Source of the DNA: Candidatus Zixiibacteriota bacterium
GTDB lineage: Bacteria > Zixibacteria > MSB-5A5 > JAABVY01
Length of the DNA stretch: 64,000 bases
NCBI GenBank assembly: GCA_011056555.1
Contig: DSEQ01000002.1
Span: 1-64,000 of the forward strand
Direction of reading: 5' to 3'
The notes beneath the pieces are model-generated. The model was not told the DNA's origin. It saw nothing but the letters and a program-made list of their open reading frames with translations, and made no database searches. Made by a program: the position numbers and the translations under genes. This document shows, one piece after another, positions 49,479-57,864 of this stretch. Within the stretch, counting starts at the first letter, position 1. Each line of letters opens with the position of its first letter.

Positions 49479-51221
49479 ATGGCTGAGGGCAAAACAGGAG
49501 CATTTTCATTTGTACTCCACTCCCATCTCCCGTATGTTCTCTCGCATGGGCGCTGGCCCCATGGTACCGACTGGCTGAATGAGGCCTGCGCGGAAACATA
49601 TATACCCATCCTGGACATGCTCAACGAAATTGTCGAAGAGGGGCAAAGCCCCAATCTCACAATCAGCCTTTCCCCCACTCTCTGTGAACAGCTCGGACAT
49701 AAGACCTTTTCTCATGAGTTTGTGACTTATCTGGATAACAAAATCCAGGCGGCAGTCACTGATAAAGAAATCTTCGACAGGCACGGTGATACGGAGATGG
49801 CCGAACTCGCCCAGATGTGGATAGATTTTTACAGCAGGACCAAAGACAGTTTTAAAAATAAATACAAGCAGAATTTGCCGGAGGTTTTCAAGGAACTTCA
49901 GGATAACGGCCATATCGAGATTATGACCTGTGCCGCAACTCACGGCTACCTTCCCCTGCTTTCGCAGGATACGACTATTCAGGCCCAGATCAAACAGGCC
50001 ATCCAATCCTATGAAAATTTCTTTGACCGCAAACCGCGCGGGATATGGCTGCCCGAGTGCGCTTATCGTCCCCGCTACGAATGGAAACCCCCGGTGCAGG
50101 TGGAAGGTCTGGAGCAGAGTTATCTGCGCAAAGGCGTGGAGGAAATACTCTCTGAAAACGGCATAGAATATTTTATAGTCGACAGCGCGCTTCTAAAAGG
50201 CGGCAAGGCCATCGGAGTATATATCGACCGCTTTGAGGCGCTGCAGAAGCTCTGGGGCCAATTCGAGAAAGAGTACAGGCCGCCCGAGGAAATCAAGGAG
50301 AGAAGCCCGCAGGAAGTGTACCTGGTATCCTCCGGGGACGAAAATAAAAAGCCGGTGGCCGTCTTCACCCGCGACCCCGACACCGGTCTGCAGGTCTGGT
50401 CGGGAGAATATGGCTACCCGGGGGACGGTAATTATCTGGACTTCCACAAAAAACGTTTTCCCGGCGGCCACCGTTACTGGAAAGTGACTTCGGCCAAAAG
50501 CGATCTGGCTGATAAAGAGGAATACAATTTTAAGGCAGCAATGGGACGGGTGCCGGAAAATGCCGCGCACTTCAAATCGGTAGTGAAGGATACACTGCTC
50601 GCATATCATGAGAGATCGGGGAAAAAAGGCTTTCTGTGTGCCCCGTTTGACTGCGAGTTATTCGGACACTGGTGGTTTGAGGGGGTCAATTTCCTCAAAC
50701 TGGTAATTCAATATGTCAACCACGATGAACAGATCGAAACCAGGACATGCTCGAGCTTCCTGGATGAAGCCCTCCCCACCGAGGTGATCTCGTTGCCCGA
50801 AGGCAGCTGGGGCAAGGGCGGATACCATTACATCTGGCTGAATGAGTGGACGGAATGGAGCTGGAAGCATATATATGAGGATGAACTGCGCATGCAGTCG
50901 CTGGCGCAGAAATACAAAGACAGCGATGACAAGGATCTTCAGAATATTCTCAAACAGGCCGCGCGCGAACTTATGCTCCTGGTCGCCTCCGACTGGCAGT
51001 TCCTGATCTCAACCTGGGCCGCCCGTGATTACGCCGAAATGAGGCTGGCACGGCATCACAAAAGATTTCAGCGTCTGGCTAATATGGCTGAAAGATATGC
51101 AAGCGGCGATGACGTCGACCAGGAGGACTGGACCTTCCTGGGAGATATGGAAAACCAGGACAGCATCTTCCCGGATGTAGAGATCTCCTGGTTTGCTGAA
51201 CTCGACTACCCGATAACTTGA
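49479..51221 (+). CDS. GH57 family glycoside hydrolase / branching enzyme (DUF1957)
   Basis: The 580-residue protein has a GH57 catalytic domain. It opens FSFVLHSHLPYVLSHGRWPH; the probable nucleophile Glu is in GIWLPECAYRPRYEW and the acid Asp in FDCELFGHWWFEGVNF. A helical C-terminal DUF1957 region follows (LMLLVASDWQFLISTWAARDYAE). This matches GH57 alpha-1,4-glucan branching enzymes, so it likely adds alpha-1,6 branches to glycogen. No other glycogen gene is adjacent. AAAGGA precedes the ATG. Confidence 0.9.
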   Translation: MAEGKTGAFSFVLHSHLPYVLSHGRWPHGTDWLNEACAETYIPILDMLNEIVEEGQSPNLTISLSPTLCEQLGHKTFSHEFVTYLDNKIQAAVTDKEIFDRHGDTEMAELAQMWIDFYSRTKDSFKNKYKQNLPEVFKELQDNGHIEIMTCAATHGYLPLLSQDTTIQAQIKQAIQSYENFFDRKPRGIWLPECAYRPRYEWKPPVQVEGLEQSYLRKGVEEILSENGIEYFIVDSALLKGGKAIGVYIDRFEALQKLWGQFEKEYRPPEEIKERSPQEVYLVSSGDENKKPVAVFTRDPDTGLQVWSGEYGYPGDGNYLDFHKKRFPGGHRYWKVTSAKSDLADKEEYNFKAAMGRVPENAAHFKSVVKDTLLAYHERSGKKGFLCAPFDCELFGHWWFEGVNFLKLVIQYVNHDEQIETRTCSSFLDEALPTEVISLPEGSWGKGGYHYIWLNEWTEWSWKHIYEDELRMQSLAQKYKDSDDKDLQNILKQAARELMLLVASDWQFLISTWAARDYAEMRLARHHKRFQRLANMAERYASGDDVDQEDWTFLGDMENQDSIFPDVEISWFAELDYPIT

Positions 51222-51263
51222 TTTCGAATACCGAATAATACTATCGAAGCGGATAATGATATG

Positions 51264-51294
51264 AAGCCCGAGAACCGCAGGCTCGGGCTTTTCC
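51264..51294 (+). terminator. Terminator after the GH57 gene
   Basis: The stem AAGCCCGAG/CTCGGGCTT (51264-51290) with loop AACCGCAGG is followed by TTCC. It lies about 40 bases after the stop. The U run is short. Confidence 0.75.
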
Positions 51295-51434
51295 AGCAAG
51301 CCGACTATAACTGATAAATTTCACAAAGTTTTTCCTTGATCTTTGAAACAAAACGTATAATATCATGTTAAAAGAGGATATGAACAATCCTGTTTTATTA
51401 TATTTTTGATATGCGCATTAATGGAGGTAACTAT

Positions 51435-52025
51435 ATGACATTTATGAGAATATTATTTGCATTCGGTATGATAGCGGTCATCATCGGCGCCGCGGCAATT
51501 GCAGGAGAAGAGCAGCAGGGAAGCAAGTCAAAGGAAATGACCTCTGCGGAAATGCCTCCCATGGGTCCTCCCGAGGAGATGAAGATGCTCGAATCTGTTG
51601 TGGGAGTTTATGATGTCGAACAGCAGTGGCGCATGGATCCCTCTTCGGAGGAATGGGAGACCTCAACCGGCGTGGCGACCTATAAAATGATTCTGGACGG
51701 CGCAGCCATGCAGCATACATTTGAGTCGCAGATGATGGGTATGCCCTACCAGGGCCTGGGCCTGATCGCTTTCAACCGGGAAACCGGAAAATGGCAGCAG
51801 ACCTGGCTGGATAATATGGGCGCCCAGATCAGCTATTACGAGGGCGATTATAAGGATGGACAGATGGTATCGAGCGGCGAAGAAAAATGGCAGGGGCAGA
51901 CATATCTCGCCAGGATTACGGTTTACAATATGGAACCTGCTGGTTTTGACTGGAAATACGAGATGTCAACCGATGGAGGAAAAACTTACTACACATCCGG
52001 AAAAGCCCATTATTCCAAGCGTTAA
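51435..52025 (+). CDS. Secreted DUF1579 family protein
   Basis: The 196-residue protein has a signal peptide (MTFMRILFAFGMIAVIIGAA, cut near AIAG), a Met/Pro-rich linker and a DUF1579-like beta domain: LESVVGVYDVEQQWRMDP, MILDGAAMQHTFE, GLIAFNRETGKWQQTW. Function unknown; likely periplasmic. GGAGG seven bases upstream selects the ATG at 51435 over one at 51411. Confidence 0.82.
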   Translation: MTFMRILFAFGMIAVIIGAAAIAGEEQQGSKSKEMTSAEMPPMGPPEEMKMLESVVGVYDVEQQWRMDPSSEEWETSTGVATYKMILDGAAMQHTFESQMMGMPYQGLGLIAFNRETGKWQQTWLDNMGAQISYYEGDYKDGQMVSSGEEKWQGQTYLARITVYNMEPAGFDWKYEMSTDGGKTYYTSGKAHYSKR

Positions 52026-52051
52026 AAATCCTCTCAAATTCCCGGATAGAA

Positions 52052-52087
52052 AAGGCGGAGCTGTTTAAGCTCCGCCTTCAGTTTTTT
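52052..52087 (+). terminator. Terminator after the DUF1579 gene
   Basis: An 11-bp stem AAGGCGGAGCT/AGCTCCGCCTT with loop GTTTA is followed by CAGTTTTTT. The convergent VOC gene ends 15 bases further on. Confidence 0.9.
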
Positions 52088-52101
52088 GGGCTTTTCAGTA
52101 G

Positions 52102-52467
52102 TTATTTCTTGGACCATAATCCCATGATGTTCCCGGCCGGATCCTTAAATAGTAAGTAATAGCCGTAATCCGGCGCTATGGCTGTCTTTTCCTGCACGAT
52201 TTCCACTCCCCTTTCACGCAAGCGTGAGAGATATTCTTCCAAATTGTCAACTTTGAGGTAAATACTGCAGCCGGTATCATTTGGCCTTCCCATGGTTGAA
52301 AAGCCGCCCTCACAGCCATTGCTGTCCTTCCACATGCCATAACCATTCATGGAGTTACGGACTTCCCAGTGAAAAAGCTCGGCATAAAACATCATGCTCT
52401 CTCCCAGATCACTGGCATAAATTTCGGTGTGACAAAGAGAACCGTCAGGCAGCTTGGAAATTGACAT
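52102..52467 (-). CDS. VOC superfamily (glyoxalase-like) protein
   Basis: The 121-residue protein has the paired beta-alpha-beta-beta-beta modules of the VOC fold. It contains CHTEIYASDLGESMMFYAELFHWE, SIYLKVDNLEEYLSRLRERG and YYLLFKDPAGNIMGLWSKK. The His and Glu that would bind metal (HTEIYA; the C-terminal position is G) are only partly kept, so an enzymatic role is uncertain. AGGAGG lies four bases before the ATG at 52467; another ATG directly precedes it. Confidence 0.85.
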   Translation of the reverse strand: MSISKLPDGSLCHTEIYASDLGESMMFYAELFHWEVRNSMNGYGMWKDSNGCEGGFSTMGRPNDTGCSIYLKVDNLEEYLSRLRERGVEIVQEKTAIAPDYGYYLLFKDPAGNIMGLWSKK

Positions 52468-52586
52468 CATTCCTCCTCATTTTGAATGTGACTGCCTTTA
52501 AGATTTAGATGAGTATAATTCTGCGGAATTGTCATAGTTTTTGCCCTGTTCGTATATAAGAACGGTGAGGATGGAATTTTGGTTTC

Positions 52587-52617
52587 ATAAAAAAAGCCTG
52601 CTTTGATGAGCAGGCTT
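52587..52617 (-). terminator. Orphan minus-strand terminator
   Basis: The minus strand has stem AAGCCTGCT/AGCAGGCTT (52594-52617) and loop CATCAA followed by TTTTTATG. No minus-strand gene precedes it: the next feature to the right is mutS2 on the plus strand. It implies a short unannotated transcript from about 52620-52790 or protection against antisense reading. Confidence 0.75.
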
Positions 52618-52793
52618 CAGGGTCAGAGCCTTGTGGATTGGTCACGTAACTTAGGTTTTCTTGCCTTTTCTATCTGGATATACAATTAACCAAAAGACTT
52701 GTTCCAGAAAATAGCGGGATTTTAACAAATTTCAGGTTTGCATATTTTTCACAAAGCTATATCTTCTACTGCGTTCTGAGAAACAGCAATAAT
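52618..52793. other. Spacer upstream of mutS2
   Basis: It must hold the mutS2 promoter. TTGCAT (52738) and TATATC (52758) are present but only 14 bases apart, so I make no call. No reading frame or tRNA is visible. Confidence 0.4.
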
Positions 52794-55160
52794 ATGGATG
52801 AACATACATTACATAAGCTGGAATTCGACAAGATTAAAGTGCTCCTGCGGGATATCTGCCACACCCCGGCAGGCGTTGCCAGGGCGGAAAACCTTTATCC
52901 CAGAATAGATTACGAGCAGATAAAAAGAGAACTGGCAGAAACCGCACAGCTCACCGAGATACTCAGGTTCGAAGAGCCATTCGTAATGCAGACTCTTGAT
53001 CCGGTGGACCTGTATTTATCACGCCTCAAAGTCGAGAACAGCTATCTGGACGCCACCGAATATCTCAAGGTGGCGCATTTCTTACGGGTATGTCACAGCC
53101 TGACACAATACATGAAGGGAAAGGCAGATAAGTATCCCCTGATCAATTCCTATATTTCCGAAATAAAACCTGCGCCCGAGGTTCTCAAGAAGATCGAAAA
53201 GGCAATCGATAAGACAGGCGAGGTGATGGACTCGGCGTCCCCCAAACTTCGCAAGATCAGGATAGAAAAACAACTGGTGCGCAATAGAATACTGGCGAGA
53301 CTTGAATCTATGATTCAATCACGCAGGACGCCGGAAACGCGCCAGGATGACCTCATTACCATTCGCGATGGACGCTATGTGATCCCCATGCAGACATCTG
53401 ACGTCACCAGTAAAACCGGTGTTATCCACGGCCGTTCCAAAACCGGTATGACCTTGTTTGTCGAGCCGATGGCGACTGTCGAAATGAACAACCACCTGCG
53501 GGAATTGCTCAATGAAGAGGAAGAGGAGATTGAGCGGATCCTGATCGATATTGGCGACTCGGTACGCTCTCATCTGCCTGAATTTCGGCACAATTATGAG
53601 ATGGTCGGGATTATCGATTTCATCCATGCCAAAGCTCGCCTGGCCGTGCGTTTAGACTGTAATCCCCCCAGGCTGGTGGAGAGACCATATATTGATCTGA
53701 AGGATTCGCGCCATCCGCTCCTGCTCATATCGGTCGAAAAACAGTCAGAGGTCGTGCCGCTGGATATTCATCTGGCAAAAGATTTCGATTGCATTGTAAT
53801 CACCGGGCCGAATATGGGCGGCAAGACAGTCGCCTTGAAAACTGTCGGTTTGCTGTCGCTCATGGTCCAGTCCGGATTGTTGATACCGGCACATGAGGAT
53901 TCTGCAATGGGGATTTTCGGACGCATTTTCGCCGACATCGGTGATGAGCAGTCGATCGAGCTGTCATTATCGACATTTTCCTCACACGTGTCGAAGATTA
54001 TTGCAGCGGTCAAGAACTGCGATGAAAACACGCTGATTCTCATGGATGAGCTCGGCGCCGGCACAGATCCGGTCGAGGGCTCCGCACTGGGGGAGGCGAT
54101 CCTGAAGAAGATTCTTGATTGCAAGGGAAAGGCGATTATAACCACCCACTATTCGGCGCTCAAGACTCTTCCAGAGAAAGACAGGCGCATCCAGAATGCA
54201 TCACTGGAATTCGATCAGAAAACCCTGAAACCTACATACAGGCTTCAGATCGGCCTGCCCGGGTCATCCTACGCGATTGAAATGGCCAAGCGCCTGGGTA
54301 TGCCGCAGGATATTGTCGAGGATGCAGTGCAGCTTATGGGCACGCAGGAGAGGAATCTGGCCGAGTTAATCGAGCGCTTACAGGCCGAGACTCAGGATGC
54401 AGAAGAGGCCAAAAAAGCAGCTTTGCAGGAGAAGGAAGAAGTCGACAGGCTGCGCAAGCACTATCTCGATCGGCAGGACCAGATCGCAGAAGAACAGCAG
54501 GCCTACAAAGAGAAAGCAATGAAGGAAGCCGAGGATTTGGTCAAGAGTACACGCACCCGCCTGGAACAACTGGTACGCAATATAAAGGAGCACAAAGCGG
54601 ACAAGGAAAGCGTGAAGGAAGCCCACAAATTCATTAAAGAAAAACAGGATGAATTCAGAAGCAGACTGGAAAAGATGAAGACCCGGAAAGAGACGGCCAT
54701 GGAAGAGACCCTCTCCCCCGGTGATCGCGTATTTATTGAAAACCTTCGTACCGAGGGGGAATTAATTGACTATAATGAAAATACCGACAGCTGGCGGGTT
54801 CAGACCGGCAGTATTATCGCCAGCGTCAAATCCGATCTGCTCAAAAAAATACGTAAGCAGGAGCCGAGGAGACGTGTACCCTCAGGTGTGAACTATGCAC
54901 CCTTTGAGGACGTGCCGATGCAGATTTCTGTGCGGGGTATGACCGCCGAAGAAGCAATTTCGGCCGTAGAGAAATATCTGGATTCGGTCTCAATTGCCAA
55001 CCTGGAGACAGTATATATTCTCCATGGCAAAGGTACCGGCGCCCTGCGTAAAGCTATCGGAGATTACCTGAAAACTCATCCAATGGTTGAGAACCACAGG
55101 CTGGGGTATTTTAATGAGGGCGGTGCGGGAGTCACAGTCATAAAAATGAAAAAGAGCTAA
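52794..55160 (+). CDS. mutS2: Endonuclease MutS2
   Basis: The 788-residue protein has a MutS-like core without the mismatch-recognition domain. Walker A is TGPNMGGKTVALKTVG and Walker B ILMDELGAGTDPVEGSALGEAI. A long coiled coil (about 520-640) and a C-terminal Smr nuclease domain with YILHGKGTGALRKAIG follow. MutS2 acts on branched DNA and, in some bacteria, rescues collided ribosomes. No Shine-Dalgarno sequence is visible before the ATG. The full family length is present. Confidence 0.96.
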   Translation: MDEHTLHKLEFDKIKVLLRDICHTPAGVARAENLYPRIDYEQIKRELAETAQLTEILRFEEPFVMQTLDPVDLYLSRLKVENSYLDATEYLKVAHFLRVCHSLTQYMKGKADKYPLINSYISEIKPAPEVLKKIEKAIDKTGEVMDSASPKLRKIRIEKQLVRNRILARLESMIQSRRTPETRQDDLITIRDGRYVIPMQTSDVTSKTGVIHGRSKTGMTLFVEPMATVEMNNHLRELLNEEEEEIERILIDIGDSVRSHLPEFRHNYEMVGIIDFIHAKARLAVRLDCNPPRLVERPYIDLKDSRHPLLLISVEKQSEVVPLDIHLAKDFDCIVITGPNMGGKTVALKTVGLLSLMVQSGLLIPAHEDSAMGIFGRIFADIGDEQSIELSLSTFSSHVSKIIAAVKNCDENTLILMDELGAGTDPVEGSALGEAILKKILDCKGKAIITTHYSALKTLPEKDRRIQNASLEFDQKTLKPTYRLQIGLPGSSYAIEMAKRLGMPQDIVEDAVQLMGTQERNLAELIERLQAETQDAEEAKKAALQEKEEVDRLRKHYLDRQDQIAEEQQAYKEKAMKEAEDLVKSTRTRLEQLVRNIKEHKADKESVKEAHKFIKEKQDEFRSRLEKMKTRKETAMEETLSPGDRVFIENLRTEGELIDYNENTDSWRVQTGSIIASVKSDLLKKIRKQEPRRRVPSGVNYAPFEDVPMQISVRGMTAEEAISAVEKYLDSVSIANLETVYILHGKGTGALRKAIGDYLKTHPMVENHRLGYFNEGGAGVTVIKMKKS

Positions 55161-55169
55161 GTGCCGGGA

Positions 55170-56153
55170 TCAATCTTTCACTTCAAGTAACGCTTGATGC
55201 GCTTGCCGCAATTCATTATAGCTTAATAGCTTGATATTTTCCTCCTCCAGAATACGATTCAGCCTGCCGCTGGCCAGGAATTCGCAATCCCAGAGCCGTA
55301 TCGATTCATAGCTGATATCCTTGCGTTTTGAATATTCATGCTGGAGGACCCTGAAATCCTCCCCATTGTAAGAGGGGTGAAAGTAAATTTCAGTGATTCC
55401 GGCCGGCATATTCCTTACAGCAAATTCATAAGCCTGGAATCGTGTTTCCTTCTCAGAAGTAAATGACATCGGTATATACGCCAGATTGTCCGGGAAGATG
55501 AAACGCCGCTGCCGGGCTTGCCGCAATTGCTCCACCGGCAGTCCCATCAACCGGGCCAGATTCTCAGAACCCATGCGCACAGGCAGTTCATATTCTGCTG
55601 CGAGTTTAAGATATATATCGATTAAATCGGGCCTGAGCTGCATGGCCCCCATGTGTGTATCGAGATGGTCAATTTGCAGGCCGGATTCACGCAGGCGTTC
55701 AATCTGAGCCCGGCATTCCGCTTCGATTTCATCCTTGTCAGCAACAAGATAAAGCTGTTTGATCTCGGAGTAAAACTGGCCGGAACCATTCAAGAGAGAA
55801 GGAACCTCATCGGCCGGCAGTACCGGCGCGAGGATATGATTCTCCCATTCCGAGGTCAGGGCAAGGTGTACGCCGGCAGTACCGCCCCTCTGCCCCAGCA
55901 TATCCAGCCCTTCATCAGTGCCATCCGCGGATGCAAACATCGAAACTGAACTGACTATCCCCTCGTCGATAAGCTCGATTACAGCCCTGTTAGTGCTGGA
56001 GCACAAGCCGAAATCATCGGCATTCACTATCAGGAGTTTATCATTACGCGAATACCCGCAGATTTCCGCAAGAGTCCGCATCCCGCTGACGCAGGGACGT
56101 TCCATAGGCTTGGAGAATATTTTCGTGATTTCGCTGACCGTTTGAAAAAGCAT
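55170..56153 (-). CDS. ChbG/HpnK (YdjC-type) carbohydrate deacetylase
   Basis: The 327-residue protein has the YdjC-family motifs LLIVNADDFGLCSSTNRAV, AGVHLALTSEW and IDHLDTHMGAMQLRPDL, whose Asp and His residues bind the metal. Relatives remove acetyl groups from diacetylchitobiose or from hopanoid-linked GlcNAc. About 38 residues precede the core, and an internal Met (residue 17 or 25) could be the true start. It converges on mutS2. Confidence 0.85.
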   Translation of the reverse strand: MLFQTVSEITKIFSKPMERPCVSGMRTLAEICGYSRNDKLLIVNADDFGLCSSTNRAVIELIDEGIVSSVSMFASADGTDEGLDMLGQRGGTAGVHLALTSEWENHILAPVLPADEVPSLLNGSGQFYSEIKQLYLVADKDEIEAECRAQIERLRESGLQIDHLDTHMGAMQLRPDLIDIYLKLAAEYELPVRMGSENLARLMGLPVEQLRQARQRRFIFPDNLAYIPMSFTSEKETRFQAYEFAVRNMPAGITEIYFHPSYNGEDFRVLQHEYSKRKDISYESIRLWDCEFLASGRLNRILEEENIKLLSYNELRQAHQALLEVKD

Positions 56154-56619
56154 CCCGCAATTTCATGAAAATCTTATTAAATGTCAATTGGCTTCTGGCG
56201 GGCGGGATTGATTTGTGGGGATAAAAGATTAGGGAGTGGTGGAGGGGGGATGCCCGACTCTACCGTCAGGTGGCTGATTAACAGCACACACCACTCCCTA
56301 AATTTTTCAGAAGTTCCATCTTATATTTTCAGAATAGGAATAGAGCAACTCTCATGCCTTATAATCAAAATAGTAGTCTACTATCTATATTTTAGCAACG
56401 CTTTAAATACAAAGCATATTTTTATATATCACATAAGGTTAGTACGTATGGAAGTATTCTGCCATCCACACTCCTTAACTATCTACGTTCGGAATTTGAA
56501 AATCTATGGTATAATCGGCATTAATCTTAACCTATTGCGCAACATTTTGCATAGAATTGAACTGCCATAATGGCTTATTTATATTAATGTGCTATATCCA
56601 ATTAAACTAAGATCTTACC
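56154..56619. other. AT-rich intergenic region
   Basis: There is no credible gene. The left part holds a long inverted repeat (see 56229-56306). The remainder (56310-56619) is AT-rich and includes TATAAT-like boxes, but has no reading frame with a ribosome site and no GC-rich terminator. Confidence 0.5.
56229..56306. other. Long hairpin, candidate structured RNA or bidirectional terminator
   Basis: TTAGGGAGTGGTG (56229-56241) pairs perfectly with CACCACTCCCTAA (56289-56301). The 47-base loop contains a second hairpin GTGGCTG-ATTAA-CAGC(A)CAC. A U run AATTTTTC follows on the plus strand, and AATCTTTTAT on the minus strand. It could end the minus-strand btuB/propeller transcript, or be an independent RNA. 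Confidence 0.5.
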
Positions 56620-57864
56620 CTAACAGTCGGGAGTCCCGTCCGCATCGGTGTCACAGGGCAGATTACCCCCGATGAAGATATAGTTTATAACCCAGACCGC
56701 ATCACTTATATTAACGCTGCCATCACAGTTGCTATCCCCGGATTCGAGCGGGCTGGGCTCCTCTCCCCCTATGAAAACATAGTTGACAATATTGACGGCA
56801 TCGCTGATATTCACGATCATATCGTCATTGACATCGCCACAAATATATCCCGGCCCGATTCTATTTACATCAGCCGACTGGGGACCGTCGCCCACGTAAT
56901 AGGTCTTCAAAACATTTCCGGCTGAATCCATTTCGGTGATATTGTCAGCCCCGAAATTCAGGCTGAAGACAGTGCTGTCCGACGCAGGCGCAACCGAAAT
57001 TACACCCAGGTCTGTAGTAAGCGGATTCGTCTCTCCATGGAGCATGACAGCATTGATCGGATCATAGGTATAAACCTCCCCCTTGTCGAACCACCCCCCG
57101 GCAGCCAGAAAACCGACCCTGTCTTCAGTGACTAATACATCCGTGGGAGGAAATAGCGATGTCGCTGTCTGGAAAGAATCTACAGCCGCGAGGCTTGCGG
57201 TGTCGACCATATAGAGCATTCCCGGAAGCCCCTCGTAATCGCCGGAACAAACGACATTGAGCCTGCCGTCGGGCCCGATATCCAGATCCTGTGGGTTTGT
57301 ACCGACCGCAACATATTGAATAATACTGTCGCCTACATTATCCCAGACCGCCAGCTTTCCCGGGCCGTAGGAGGTATCAGACGGATTGAAGCCGCTGATA
57401 GTGATATATGTGCGTTCACCGATTGTCATCAGGCCCTGGGGGCGGGTTTCAAGCGCCCATTCGCCGGTTACCGAATTCAAATTGAGATTTATCTTCGCCA
57501 GTGTACTTGAAATAAAATTCGTGACCAGTAGAATGGTGTCATCCACAAAACTCATCGCCCATGGATTCCTGCCCGAACCGAGATCTATCACATCCTCCAC
57601 AATCTCGGACTCAATATCGACTATATACAGGTCGTCAGATCCTGAGTTGACTACATAAGCCTTACCGTTCCTGCAAAGCAGAAAATTCGGTATCAGGCCC
57701 ACGGTCACGAAGTTATTATCCACAATTCCGGTTTCCAGATCGACTTTACTCAATGTCTCCGCCAGTCCATTCATGACGATCAATTCATCTGCCCGCAATG
57801 ACGGAGCTGCGGCAAAAAGCAGCAGAACTGCCAGAAACAGTGCGATTTTCTGTTTATCGAGCAT
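56620..57864 (-). CDS. Secreted beta-propeller protein with C-terminal dockerin; candidate B12-capture protein
   Basis: The protein has 414 residues. A signal peptide (1-26, ending SLRADE) is followed by a YncE/YVTN-like beta-propeller (about 27-335) with repeats such as KVDLETGIVDN, KAYVVNSGSDDLYIVDIE and TNPQDLDIGPDGRLNVV. The C-terminal 75 residues form a type I dockerin with two calcium loops, GDVNDDMIVNISDAVNIVNY and GDSNCDGSVNISDAVWVINY. The ATG at 57864, with AGGAGG upstream, overlaps the end of the TonB receptor gene by 11 bases, so the two are translationally coupled and share the cobalamin riboswitch. By analogy with BtuG of Bacteroides, a propeller next to BtuB, I infer surface cobalamin binding. 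No cohesin partner is seen. Confidence 0.85.
   Translation of the reverse strand: MLDKQKIALFLAVLLLFAAAPSLRADELIVMNGLAETLSKVDLETGIVDNNFVTVGLIPNFLLCRNGKAYVVNSGSDDLYIVDIESEIVEDVIDLGSGRNPWAMSFVDDTILLVTNFISSTLAKINLNLNSVTGEWALETRPQGLMTIGERTYITISGFNPSDTSYGPGKLAVWDNVGDSIIQYVAVGTNPQDLDIGPDGRLNVVCSGDYEGLPGMLYMVDTASLAAVDSFQTATSLFPPTDVLVTEDRVGFLAAGGWFDKGEVYTYDPINAVMLHGETNPLTTDLGVISVAPASDSTVFSLNFGADNITEMDSAGNVLKTYYVGDGPQSADVNRIGPGYICGDVNDDMIVNISDAVNIVNYVFIGGEEPSPLESGDSNCDGSVNISDAVWVINYIFIGGNLPCDTDADGTPDC

Noticed and set aside
49022..49678. Long N-terminal extension of rfaE1
   Set aside because: It has no PfkB homology, overlaps two well-supported plus-strand genes, and a TTG with a good ribosome site exists at 49021.
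56181..56570. Open frame of 129 residues on the plus strand
   Set aside because: It runs through the long hairpin and AT-rich sequence, has no ribosome site and no recognisable domain.
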